DNA of 40,859 nucleotides from Candidatus Laterigemmans baculatus (GTDB lineage Bacteria > Planctomycetota > Planctomycetia > Pirellulales > Pirellulaceae): positions 1 through 40,859 of the forward strand of contig NZ_WRPR01000086.1 in NCBI RefSeq assembly GCF_010367455.1, in the 5' to 3' direction. The translations under genes and the position numbers were made by a program. The first letter of the stretch is position 1, and the number at the start of each line of letters is the position of its first letter. Shown here in pieces: positions 25,379 through 33,683 of this stretch. The notes below the pieces were generated by a model, which saw nothing but the letters and a program-made list of their open reading frames with translations, was not told where the DNA came from and made no database searches.

Positions 25379-25390
25379 ACTGCGAAGAAC

Positions 25391-25579
25391 CTACAGTTCT
25401 TCCTTGGGGTTGCCGTGCTCGTCGTAACGGACGTGAGCGAAATAGGTGAACACGACCAGCAGCGCCGGCGCCATGAACAAGAACAGGCTGCTGACCGATG
25501 CGCTGAGGACCACAATGGCCACGAAGAAGAGGGTCCACAGCCACCAGGTTTCGCGGAGCAACCCTTTGATTCGGTTCAT
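25391..25579 (-). CDS. Small two-helix membrane protein
   Basis: A 62-residue protein with two hydrophobic helices (LWTLFFVAIVVLSASVSSLFLF and MAPALLVVFTYFAHV) and the C-terminal tail RYDEHGNPKEEL. I know no family name, but the composition, clean start and charged ends look real. It converges on the K+ channel gene with a 12-bp gap. Confidence 0.65.
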   Translation of the reverse strand: MNRIKGLLRETWWLWTLFFVAIVVLSASVSSLFLFMAPALLVVFTYFAHVRYDEHGNPKEEL

Positions 25580-25620
25580 GACTTCAACTCAATTCAATGG
25601 TTTTACCAGGAGCCGCGCGC

Positions 25621-26148
25621 TCAGCTCCGCGCTGCGACTGAGAGCGGTCTCGCGGCCGGTGCTACGCTCCCCGGGGGCGATCCGTTCAACTCGCGGAGCA
25701 CCCCCTCGACGACGCGTTCCGATCTGCCGCGCGACTCGACCAGCTCGCTCAGTCCGGCGGCGAATTCCCAGTTCCGGTCGGCGTGGCTGAGGCGATCAAA
25801 ATGCAGGATCACCCCCCGCCACGGCGGTCGGCCGCAGAGCTTCGCCGCACACTGCCAGCCGCTCTGCGAACGGAGGTCTCCGCGGATCACGATCAAGTCG
25901 ACGTGGCGGTGACGCGCCAACCGCCAAGCGTCGTAAGCCCCGGTGGCGGTGAGCACTTCCACACCCTGCCGCTGCAGTTCGGCAGCGACAGCATAGCGAA
26001 AGGGCTCCCGGTCATCGACCAGCAGCACGCAGGCGACTTGGCCGGGTACCGCCAGCCCCACACTGGAGCCCGCGCCCGGGCTCGAGCGGAGCGACGGCGA
26101 AATCCATGGCGAGATCGAATCGGATCGATCGGTCCGAGCTGGCTTCAT
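25621..26148 (-). CDS. Degenerate receiver-domain protein (pseudo-receiver)
   Basis: A 175-residue protein; the start at 26146-26148 has AAGGA about eight bases upstream. After a Ser/Arg-rich leader (1-35), residues about 38-150 follow the response-regulator fold: ACVLLVDDREPFRYAVAAEL (D45, D46), VEVLTATGAYDAWRLARH, then VDLIVIRGDL. The position of the phospho-acceptor Asp is R89, the usual Thr/Ser is His (VILHF), and the conserved Lys is missing. So the acidic pocket is half present and phosphorylation should not occur. There is no output domain. It may be a decoy or a scaffold, or may bind another ligand. No kinase gene is adjacent. Confidence 0.7.
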   Translation of the reverse strand: MKPARTDRSDSISPWISPSLRSSPGAGSSVGLAVPGQVACVLLVDDREPFRYAVAAELQRQGVEVLTATGAYDAWRLARHRHVDLIVIRGDLRSQSGWQCAAKLCGRPPWRGVILHFDRLSHADRNWEFAAGLSELVESRGRSERVVEGVLRELNGSPPGSVAPAARPLSVAARS

Positions 26149-27072
26149 CAGAGCATCCTTTCCCCGCAATGAGGTCCTGGCAACGGTACACAGCAGGCGA
26201 GAGTTCAATCGGGCGTGCGGAACCTCCCGCAGCGCGGTGGTCGGCAAGCCAGATTTGTTCGCAAAGAGAGAAACGCGTCAGAGGCGCACTTCAACGGTTG
26301 CTTCGATCAACATCGCCAGCGGCAGAGCCGCTTCTCCTGGACGCATCCCGCACCCGCAGACAGCGGCAATGACAGCGCAACGCTGTTCAAAGTTCGCGGC
26401 GGTGGTTGGTGGAATGCGAGCAATTCAGACACTCTGGGGTGGTCGAGCAACAACTGGAGAGCCCGAACTGTACGCAGACCGATGGCCCTCAGCAAGTTCG
26501 GAATCGGCCGCTCGCCGCCACCGGCAGGCATTCCATCGAGCCGCCTCGCGCCACCGCGGCAGGTTGCCCCAGCCTGACGCCTGCTTGGACACTCGGGAGC
26601 GGTCCACCACACGGCCCCCACGTCTTTAGAGCTGAGGGCGAGAATCGCTCCCGAAGCCGAGTCGCAAGGGAGATCGGATCGCCTTGCGCGCTCTGCGGCG
26701 CCCCGCATCGCCACTGCCGCAACCTCGCAGCGACGGATCGGTGTGGCCGCGGCGGACCGATCGATTCTCTTTCCGCACCACCCACCCTGGCGGGAGGAGA
26801 TCGCAGAGAAAATTTTTCGGCGCCCGTCGGGGGCCGGGGGGTCCGACAGCCAGAGGCGATCGCGGTGGATCAGAAATCCGCGTTGACTTCGTCGCCAGCG
26901 CGGCTGCGAGCGGAATAGAACGTCACAGCGTCGATCGTCGGCAACCGCCCTGCCCCAATCGCGGCCGGCGAGCAACCTCGTCTTCTTGTTCGATGTCTCG
27001 GGGGCGGTGAACCGGCCGAACAAGTTGCCATTGATGCGGCGAGGGTTGCAACTGCGGCTCGAACAGATCCCC
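26149..27072. other. 924-bp stretch without a convincing gene
   Basis: The interval lies between the 3' end of the long minus-strand gene run (27073) and the start of the pseudo-receiver gene. It must hold the promoter of the latter. Several open frames of 100-270 codons exist, but all are Arg/Ser/Pro-rich, lack ribosome-binding sites and show no domain. One plus-strand frame near 26390-26480 contains VRGGGWWNASNSD, faintly like the end of a formylglycine-generating-enzyme-type domain. I consider this unproven. It may be a decayed gene. Confidence 0.4.
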
Positions 27073-28371
27073 TTAGAAGAACGTGCGGATGGCGTCGGTG
27101 ACGTTGTATTCGTCATCGACCAGATGGATCAGTTGCCACTTATCGAACGTGGTGCAGGGATGGGAGATTCCCGAGGCGACCATGTCGCCGACGCGCAGGG
27201 GGGAGTCGGGTGGGAGCTCGACGAGCGCGTGCTGGTCGTTGAGCGCCTCGATCCGGTGTCCGGCGGGAATCGGTTCGGGGAGCTCGTGTTCGCCCGGCCG
27301 GAACCACTGGGTCAGCAGAGGGAGATGAATGTCGTAAGAGCAATCGCGGCGGCCCATCGTGAGCACCGCCCGCGTCGGTTCGGGCCGCGATTGCACATGG
27401 GCCCAGACCTCCAGGGAGCTGCGGAGACCTTCGCCCAGATCTTCGGCCCGTTCGCAGCGGCTTCGCAGACGCTCGTGCAGGTCTCGGTAGCCGACCGAGT
27501 CATGGGTTAAATAGCATCCGCTGCGGAGAATCACCTCCGGCGGAGTCGCAAACCCGTGCCGCTCGCTCGCTTCGACGACCAGATCGAAGAAGGCCGAGCC
27601 TCCGGCGCTGACGAGCAACGATTGGGGGTCGATCCAACCTTCGTTGCAGCCTGTCGTGGCGACTTGGCAGAGGAAGTCCAAGTAACTGCGGATCGCGGTC
27701 TCCGTCTCTTCGATGGAGCCGCCGGCAATGATTCCCTCAAAGCCCTCGACGCCTCGCAGCTGCAGGCCTTCGCCGGCGCGCTCGACTGCCTGAGCCACCT
27801 GCCGTGCATCCTCCAGAGAACGAACGCCGCAGCGACCCCGCGCGGCTCCGACTTCGAGGAGAACCTCGATCGGACGGTTCAAGCCGAACCGCCGTGACGC
27901 GCTGGCCAATATCTCGACCGACTCGACCGAATCGACCAGGCAGAGCAATTCGAAATCTTCGTCGATATGCAATTCGCGGGCGATGTAGTCGACCGCCGAC
28001 GGTGCAATCAGCTGGTTCGCCAGCAGGACGCGGTGGACTCCAAAGCGGCGGGCGACGGCCAACTGATGGGCGGTCGCCAGCGTGATCCCCCGCGCGCCGT
28101 CCTCAAGCTGCAGGGCGAACAACTGCGGACTCATCGTGGTTTTGCCGTGGGGATACAGCTGCGCCCCCGTGACTTTCAAAAAGCGTCGCATCCAGGAACG
28201 GTTGTGTTCCAAGGCGCTCGTCTTAATGACCGCCACCGGGAGCGGCAGGTCTTCGGCCAACACATTCCATTCGAATTGGCGGATGCGGCCGAGCTCGAAC
28301 GGACGGACCCCGGGAGGAACTCCTTTGAAAGAGTCGTCAATCCGCGAGGCTTCCAAGGGTTCCAAATTCAT
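27073..28371 (-). CDS. D-serine-dehydratase-like PLP enzyme (alanine racemase N-terminal fold)
   Basis: A 432-residue fold-type III PLP enzyme. The cofactor lysine is K77 in YPHGKTTMSP. A C-terminal beta domain ends with the metal site SHPCTTFDKW, where H404-x-C406 corresponds to the zinc ligands of eukaryotic-type D-serine dehydratase. D-threonine aldolases have H-x-D here, so dehydration or deamination of a D-hydroxy amino acid is more likely than aldol cleavage. LLEVGAARGRCGV and SAGGSAFFDL are further family blocks. Its start overlaps the amidohydrolase stop by 4 bp, and it is the last gene of the minus-strand operon. The amino substrate is unknown. Confidence 0.85.
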   Translation of the reverse strand: MNLEPLEASRIDDSFKGVPPGVRPFELGRIRQFEWNVLAEDLPLPVAVIKTSALEHNRSWMRRFLKVTGAQLYPHGKTTMSPQLFALQLEDGARGITLATAHQLAVARRFGVHRVLLANQLIAPSAVDYIARELHIDEDFELLCLVDSVESVEILASASRRFGLNRPIEVLLEVGAARGRCGVRSLEDARQVAQAVERAGEGLQLRGVEGFEGIIAGGSIEETETAIRSYLDFLCQVATTGCNEGWIDPQSLLVSAGGSAFFDLVVEASERHGFATPPEVILRSGCYLTHDSVGYRDLHERLRSRCERAEDLGEGLRSSLEVWAHVQSRPEPTRAVLTMGRRDCSYDIHLPLLTQWFRPGEHELPEPIPAGHRIEALNDQHALVELPPDSPLRVGDMVASGISHPCTTFDKWQLIHLVDDEYNVTDAIRTFF

Positions 28372-29222
28372 GAGTGCTCGAGTCCGAGGAGGCTCAGCGT
28401 GTCGCGGTGGATCATCTCGTCAATCGCTTGGGTGCTGAGCCGCGAAGCATCGCTGGTGGCGAACATCGAATTGAGTTCGGCGAGCGTTTTGAGTGTGGCG
28501 TTCACCGTGGTGAAGGGATAGTCGGTACCGAAGAGGAGCTTGTGCCAGACTCCATATTCTTGGACCAACATCAGGCTGTGATAGAACTGGAAGGGGCGAT
28601 AATGCAGGGCACTGATGTCGGCATAGACGTGATCATGCTTGCGGATCACCGCAACGCATTCGCCTTCGTAGGGGTGCCCCAAGTGGGCCATGATGATTTT
28701 GACATCGGGAAACCGGCGGGCGACCGCGTCAACGTGTCGCGGCAAGGTGCACTCGAGCGGTGCTTGGGAGACGAACGTGGTCCCGGTGTGAAGCAGGACC
28801 GGCAGTTGATGCTCGGTTGCATACTGCCAGAGAGGATCGAGTCGTGACTCATCGGGAAAGAACCCGGCGTACATCGGCAGAAGCTTGATCCCCCGCAGCC
28901 CCAACCGTTGGTGGCCGTCGCGCAACTCGTCCTGCCAGCCCTCCTGCGTCGGATCGACCGAGAGAAAGCCGATCAATTGTTCGGGCTCGGTGGCGACATA
29001 ATCGGCGACGTCTTGATCATCGACCCAGAGCCCACTCAGTTTCGCCTTGCCGCCAAAGACGACCGTGTGGGTGACATCGCTCGGGCAGCTCGCTCGGTAC
29101 TCTTCAAAGCGGACCGTCAGATCGACTTCGACGCCGGCACGAGCCCGCCGCGCTTGTTCGCGGAAGCCGTCGGTGAAGTGGTCGGGGTAGCGGAAGTAGT
29201 GGCTGTGGACATCGATCATCAC
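28368..29222 (-). CDS. Amidohydrolase 2 (TIM-barrel metal-dependent hydrolase)
   Basis: A 284-residue cytoplasmic enzyme. Metal ligands of the amidohydrolase-2/ACMSD type are visible: DVHSHYF (H6, H8), VLLHTG (H145), IIMAHLGHP (H180, H183) and FGTDYPF (D234). Enzymes of this class decarboxylate or hydrolyse small cyclic or carboxylated compounds, including sugar lactones. The N-terminal H-S-H-Y form is closer to ACMSD-like members than to the H-x-H-F of known fucono- and rhamnono-lactonases, but lactone hydrolysis remains possible from context. It overlaps both neighbours by 4 bp (ATGA at each junction), so it is translated with the DapA-like and PLP enzymes. Confidence 0.88.
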   Translation of the reverse strand: MMIDVHSHYFRYPDHFTDGFREQARRARAGVEVDLTVRFEEYRASCPSDVTHTVVFGGKAKLSGLWVDDQDVADYVATEPEQLIGFLSVDPTQEGWQDELRDGHQRLGLRGIKLLPMYAGFFPDESRLDPLWQYATEHQLPVLLHTGTTFVSQAPLECTLPRHVDAVARRFPDVKIIMAHLGHPYEGECVAVIRKHDHVYADISALHYRPFQFYHSLMLVQEYGVWHKLLFGTDYPFTTVNATLKTLAELNSMFATSDASRLSTQAIDEMIHRDTLSLLGLEHS

Positions 29223-30163
29223 TGGAGATCCTCAAGGGTTTGCTGGAGTGCGGCGAAGTGGCGATCGACCTCATCGCGGGTCGCGTCGTCCAGCACGAAT
29301 CCGACCGGTCCGCGGACGCGCGTGTTGCGGAAGATGCCGCGGCGGTGCAGCAGGTGCTTTTCGACAGCCAGATAAGAATCGAGCGAACTTTGCAGCGCGA
29401 GCAGGGGGCGGAGCGCCGCGTCGATCCGCTGGGCGGTCGCGGCGTCGCCTCGCTCTAGAGCGTTCCAGAGAGCGACGATGGCATCGATGAGATCGGCTCC
29501 TGGCATCGTTCCGACGATGCCACGGCGGTGGCTATCGACCAGCTCGCTGCCGCCGGAGCCTTCGAAGACGCGGCCCTTTCCCCCAGTCGCATTGAGCAAC
29601 TCGGTCAGCCGCGGGCCAATCGGCGCGGCTTCTGGTTTGTACTGGACGCGCGGCCCAAAATCCTCCCGAAGGCGAGCCTGAAACTCGATGCTCATCGGCT
29701 TGCCCACGTACCCGCTGGCATCTTGCACGATGACGGGAATCGCGATCGCCTCGAGAATCCGCTCGTAGTAGATCCGCAGCTGATCTTCCTCAAGGGCGAT
29801 GCTCAGCGGTGGAATCGCCATCACCGCGGCGGCTCCAACCGCCTCGGCGTGGCGGGCCAATTCGCAGCTGGCAAAGGAGCTCTCGGCACCGACGCTCACG
29901 ACCACCGGCCGCCCCCCATCGGCCCGCCCCCCATCGCCCGAGCTCCACTGGCTCGCGCGGCGGCAGACGAATTCGGCCAGCTCGCGGCGCTCCGCTTCGG
30001 TCAGCCGCAAGACTTCCGAGACCATCGCGATCACCAGCCCATCGACGCCCTCGGCGAACAGCCAATCGATTTCGCGGGCGAGGGTGTCGTAGTCGATCCG
30101 TTCGTCATCGTGGTAGGGCGTTTGGAGGACGGGCAGCACGCCGCTGGGATCTGCGAAGGTCAT
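29219..30163 (-). CDS. DapA-family (DHDPS/NAL) lyase or dehydratase, atypical site
   Basis: A 314-residue TIM-barrel enzyme starting at the ATG 30161-30163; a TTG 21 bases further up falls inside the symporter gene. The Schiff-base lysine is K176 in RVQYKPEAAP. Two other family marks are changed. The GTTGE block is AMVSE (about 46-50), and the YNxP motif with the catalytic Tyr is VQDASGYVG (about 146-154), so the usual Tyr is absent. This argues against dihydrodipicolinate synthase or N-acetylneuraminate lyase. QDA-type variants recall 2-keto-3-deoxy sugar acid dehydratases of this superfamily. It begins 10 bp after the symporter stop and overlaps the amidohydrolase start. Confidence 0.85.
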   Translation of the reverse strand: MTFADPSGVLPVLQTPYHDDERIDYDTLAREIDWLFAEGVDGLVIAMVSEVLRLTEAERRELAEFVCRRASQWSSGDGGRADGGRPVVVSVGAESSFASCELARHAEAVGAAAVMAIPPLSIALEEDQLRIYYERILEAIAIPVIVQDASGYVGKPMSIEFQARLREDFGPRVQYKPEAAPIGPRLTELLNATGGKGRVFEGSGGSELVDSHRRGIVGTMPGADLIDAIVALWNALERGDAATAQRIDAALRPLLALQSSLDSYLAVEKHLLHRRGIFRNTRVRGPVGFVLDDATRDEVDRHFAALQQTLEDLQ

Positions 30164-30173
30164 CGAGGCTCTC

Positions 30174-32789
30174 TTAGTCGGCAAGCAGATCGCTCGGCTT
30201 CGTCTCGGGCCGGCGACCGAAGGGCAGCAGGCTGACGATCATACCCACGGCGATCTGGGCCAGGAAAGATAGCGGCATCGACCAGAGGAAGCTGATCCCT
30301 GGGGTGCCGGTGATTTCTTGCCAGTAGTTGATTCCACTGGCGACCAACAGACCGACGATCGCACCGGTAATCGTCCCCAGCGGCGTCGCCCAGCGGACGA
30401 ACATGGCCATAAAGAACAAGCCGAAGAGGGGTGCGACCAACAGGTTGACCACCTTATAAGCGATCTCCAGCATATTTCCCTGGACGATCCCAACGAAGGA
30501 GCTGAGCACCACGACGACGACACCGATGATCGCGGAAATCATCCTTGCGCGGCGAACGTGATTGATCTCGCTGCTCGATTTGCGGAACCGATCGATGAAG
30601 TCGACCGTCACCACCGAGCAGGAAGAGTTGAGTCCCGAGGAGAGACTCGACATGGCCGCAGCGAGCAGGCCGGCGACGACCAAACCGCTGATTCCCGCCG
30701 GTAGCCCCAGCACAATGAACTGGGGAAACAGCTGGTCGGGGTTCGACGAGACCGTCTGCCCGTCGCCGAGGATATAGCGGTGTTCGCGAAAGTAAGCGAA
30801 CAGAGCGAAGCCGAGGATCGCGAGAAACAGCTGGACCGAACAACTGGTCAGGAGCGAGATGTTGAACATCCGCCGTGCCGAGCGGACGTCGCGAGTCGCG
30901 AGATAGCGTTGGATCGCCATCTGGTCGGAACCCGAAGTGCAGACGAACCAGGTGAAGGTGGCGAGCACCGCCCCGAAGAGCGTGACGCGGGCGCTCGGGT
31001 CGTACCCGAATTTTGGCTCTTGCCAACTCGGAGCCCATTCGGTCGGCCACCACCCGGTGACGCCTCCCATCTCCGCGGTGATAACGATCAACACCAGGAT
31101 CGCTCCGCCAAAGAGGATCGCTGTCTGCACGACATCGGTGAATACGACCGCCCGCAAACCGCCGAGCGAAGTGTAGATGACGGTGATCAGGCCGAGCAGC
31201 GCACAGAGCCAGGGGGTCGCTGAGGGATCGAGCCCGATCAGCGGTACGAGGACTTTGCTGATGGTCGCATAGATAATAACGGCCATCCACATCAGGCGTA
31301 GCGAAAGGAAGAAGATCGAGCCCAGCAGCCGCACGCTCAATCCCAGCCGAAGCTCAAGAATCTCATAAGCGCTGGTGACCTTCATTTTCATGAAATAAGG
31401 AATCAGGCCCCAGCCGACGACCCAGGCGATTAACGGAAACGCGAGCAGCGAGCTGAGCATCATCGGACCGTGCATCACGATCTCGCCCGGCCAGGAGAGA
31501 TAGGTGATCGTGCTCAGCAGCGTGGCGAACAGCGACAGTCCGACCGCCCAGGGTTTCATCGCGCGGCCGCCGAGCATGTAGTCGTCGGTCGTGACCACTT
31601 GCCGCGAGTAATACCAACCGACCAGCAGCATCCCCAGCATGTAAAGCCCAATCACGACCCAGTCGAGTCCGACCATCCGGTGCGACTGGCGGCGGTCGAT
31701 GCGGAGGATCGCGTGCGCAGCGGCCAGGCGAACATCCGCGTCGTCGGATTCGAGCAGCGGCCGCAGCTGGTCGACGTCGCTCCAGTCGCCCCCGTCTCCG
31801 ATCGCCATCGCGGCGGCGTAGCGGTCGCCCGTCGCCGGCGACGTGAGCTGGGCTCGCACCGCGTCCCCCCAGCCATTCCGCGAGCGGCCCGGCGAAGCCA
31901 AGTCAGCTTCCTGCGAAGCCAAATCGGCTTCCTGCGCAGTCGACTCCGCCGCAGGCTCATTTCCTGCGGCAAGCCCGCCCCGCGGCGTGAGCAGCCAGGC
32001 GGTGCCGAGCAAATAGACTTTGGCCGGGGAGTCGTTCGGTTCGCTGGCCGCGGCGGCTTCCACTCGGGCGCGTTCCGAGGCGGTCGGCGGCTGTTGGAGA
32101 TTGCGAATTGCAAAGGCGGCGCGGAGCCGAGCGATTGGATCCTCCGCCTCGAGCAATCCCAGCAGTCGCTCGCGAGCGGCGGTCTCTCCGGCGTCGGCCA
32201 AGAGCCACAACGCGTAGGCGGCGACGGCGGGATCGGGCGAGTCGGCCAGCTGCTCGGCCGCTTGGCGGTCCTCCCCCGTCAGCGACGCACCGAGTTTGGC
32301 GAGGGCTTCGGCGGCATGCACGCGGTCCGGACCCGCCGGGTCGCGGAGGGCTTGGCGAATCGGCTCCAAGCGCTCCTGGCGCAGTGCCGGCTGATCGGCC
32401 AGCTGGGCTCGAATCCGCCACACGCCGATCCGAACCTCCGGCTCGTCGGTGGCCAGCCCCCCCGCCAGGTTGTCGCCCGCTAGGTTGTCGCCCGCTAGGT
32501 TGTCGCCGGTTGGGGCGAAGACCTCGGCGACGAGTTCCCGGTCGCCGTGCCAGAGGAGCGCTTCGGCGGCGTGGATCCGCACCCACGGCGAAGCTTCCGC
32601 GGGAGGTTCGGTCAGCGCATCGCGGAGGGTTGCGACGAGCCGCTCACGCTCCTGCTCGTCGAGTCGCCGAGCCGGTTCCTCAGCTCTCGCGGTGCCGTTG
32701 CCGCCGAGGCAGCCGAGCGCCACGAGGACGAGGGTTACGAGCCGGTAGCAAGCGAGTCGCGGCAGTGGGGGACGCGGAGATACGGGCAT
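30174..32789 (-). CDS. Sodium:solute symporter fused to an N-terminal HEAT-repeat domain
   Basis: An 871-residue inner-membrane transporter. The ATG at 32787-32789 has AGGAA upstream and gives a signal peptide (YRLVTLVLVALGCLGGNGTARAE). Residues about 38-365 are HEAT-like repeats (VRIHAAEALLWHGD; DRVHAAEALAKLGA; DPIARLRAAFAIRNLQ; DADVRLAAAHAILRID) and would lie outside the cytoplasm. The SSS domain starts near 375 (LDWVVIGLYMLGMLLVGWYY) with about 13 helices. The Na+-site serines are in AAAMSSLSSGLNSSC. Two small in-frame duplications occur, GDNLA three times (15-bp repeat, 32467-32514) and QEADLAS twice. Normal SSS proteins have about 500 residues. The solute is unknown; it lies in the middle of a catabolic operon and is its probable importer. 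Confidence 0.9.
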   Translation of the reverse strand: MPVSPRPPLPRLACYRLVTLVLVALGCLGGNGTARAEEPARRLDEQERERLVATLRDALTEPPAEASPWVRIHAAEALLWHGDRELVAEVFAPTGDNLAGDNLAGDNLAGGLATDEPEVRIGVWRIRAQLADQPALRQERLEPIRQALRDPAGPDRVHAAEALAKLGASLTGEDRQAAEQLADSPDPAVAAYALWLLADAGETAARERLLGLLEAEDPIARLRAAFAIRNLQQPPTASERARVEAAAASEPNDSPAKVYLLGTAWLLTPRGGLAAGNEPAAESTAQEADLASQEADLASPGRSRNGWGDAVRAQLTSPATGDRYAAAMAIGDGGDWSDVDQLRPLLESDDADVRLAAAHAILRIDRRQSHRMVGLDWVVIGLYMLGMLLVGWYYSRQVVTTDDYMLGGRAMKPWAVGLSLFATLLSTITYLSWPGEIVMHGPMMLSSLLAFPLIAWVVGWGLIPYFMKMKVTSAYEILELRLGLSVRLLGSIFFLSLRLMWMAVIIYATISKVLVPLIGLDPSATPWLCALLGLITVIYTSLGGLRAVVFTDVVQTAILFGGAILVLIVITAEMGGVTGWWPTEWAPSWQEPKFGYDPSARVTLFGAVLATFTWFVCTSGSDQMAIQRYLATRDVRSARRMFNISLLTSCSVQLFLAILGFALFAYFREHRYILGDGQTVSSNPDQLFPQFIVLGLPAGISGLVVAGLLAAAMSSLSSGLNSSCSVVTVDFIDRFRKSSSEINHVRRARMISAIIGVVVVVLSSFVGIVQGNMLEIAYKVVNLLVAPLFGLFFMAMFVRWATPLGTITGAIVGLLVASGINYWQEITGTPGISFLWSMPLSFLAQIAVGMIVSLLPFGRRPETKPSDLLAD

Positions 32790-32841
32790 GGCAAGTTCCT
32801 GGCAGGCGGGTGGTGAGGCCTGATCATAATGCGTCGGCAGG

Positions 32842-33660
32842 TCACCATGCGGTCCAACCGCCATCGACGATCAGGTTCTGGCCGGTCAGGTAGCTGCTCG
32901 CCTCGGAGGCCAGAAACACGATCGCTCCTTTGAGTTCGTGCGGCTGGCCCATTCGTCGCAGGGGACTTTTCTGCGCGAGCCGCTCGACTAATTCAGGCGG
33001 AGCTTGGGGATGGGGAAAGGGTCCAGGGCTGAGGCAATTGACGCGGACCCGGTCCTCGGCCCAGTAGGCGGCCAGGTGCCGAGTCATCTGCACCAACCCT
33101 CCTTTGAGCGCGTGGTAGGCGACCGGGCTAGCCGGGCAGAGATCGGCATACGCATCGGGGTACGAGCCGACGACACCATACATCGAACCGACCAAGACGA
33201 TGCTGCCCCCAACCGGTGGCTGGCTTTCGGCTTGCCGCTGCTGGAGGTGGTTCCGCAGCAGGCGGGCCAGCAGGAAATAGCCGGTAGCGTTGGCCAGCTG
33301 TCGGGTGAATTGCTCGCCGGTCACGGTCGTCCAGTCATTGGCGAGCGGTTCGTGGCCGTTGTTGACCAGGACGTCGACTTGCTGGGCTCGTTCGACGGCG
33401 GTGTGGAAGCCTCGCTCGAGCGACGCTTCCTCCATGTGATCCAGTTCGACGCCGAGATGTTCGCCCGCTGCGACTGGGGGCAGTTCGGCGGCCGCCGCGG
33501 CGGCTCGCTGGGGATCGCGGCTGGAGATTACGACCCGTGCTCCGGCCTCGGCGAGCGCTCGCGCCATCGCCGAACCGAGATAGCCGGTTCCTCCGGTGAT
33601 CAGCGCGACTTTTCCTTGCAAGTCGAACAACTGCTGGATGGTGGGTTCCTCGGCCGGCAT
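32842..33660 (-). CDS. Short-chain dehydrogenase/reductase
   Basis: A 272-residue NAD(P)-dependent oxidoreductase. The start is the ATG at 33658-33660, which places the TGGTGYLG nucleotide motif at 22-29 as usual; a longer frame enters the previous gene. The NNAG motif appears as NNGHEP (about 100-105). The catalytic residues are S159 (VGSMYG) and Y182-x3-K186 (AYHALKGG). The C-terminal part has the SPGPFPHPQAPPELVERLAQKSPLRRMGQPHEL run of classical SDRs and ends LIVDGGWTAW. It lies 23 bp after the PhyH gene and 52 bp before the symporter gene. Probably oxidises a hydroxyl of the imported substrate. Confidence 0.92.
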   Translation of the reverse strand: MPAEEPTIQQLFDLQGKVALITGGTGYLGSAMARALAEAGARVVISSRDPQRAAAAAAELPPVAAGEHLGVELDHMEEASLERGFHTAVERAQQVDVLVNNGHEPLANDWTTVTGEQFTRQLANATGYFLLARLLRNHLQQRQAESQPPVGGSIVLVGSMYGVVGSYPDAYADLCPASPVAYHALKGGLVQMTRHLAAYWAEDRVRVNCLSPGPFPHPQAPPELVERLAQKSPLRRMGQPHELKGAIVFLASEASSYLTGQNLIVDGGWTAW

Positions 33661-33683
33661 GGGCTGTGTGTCTCGTTTCCGGT

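Noticed and set aside
26215-26577. Frame with VRGGGWWNASNSD, resembling a formylglycine-generating-enzyme (sulfatase-modifying factor) end
   Set aside because: Only one short block fits; the expected GFR ending and upstream domain are missing and there is no ribosome-binding site. Kept only as a hint of possible decay.
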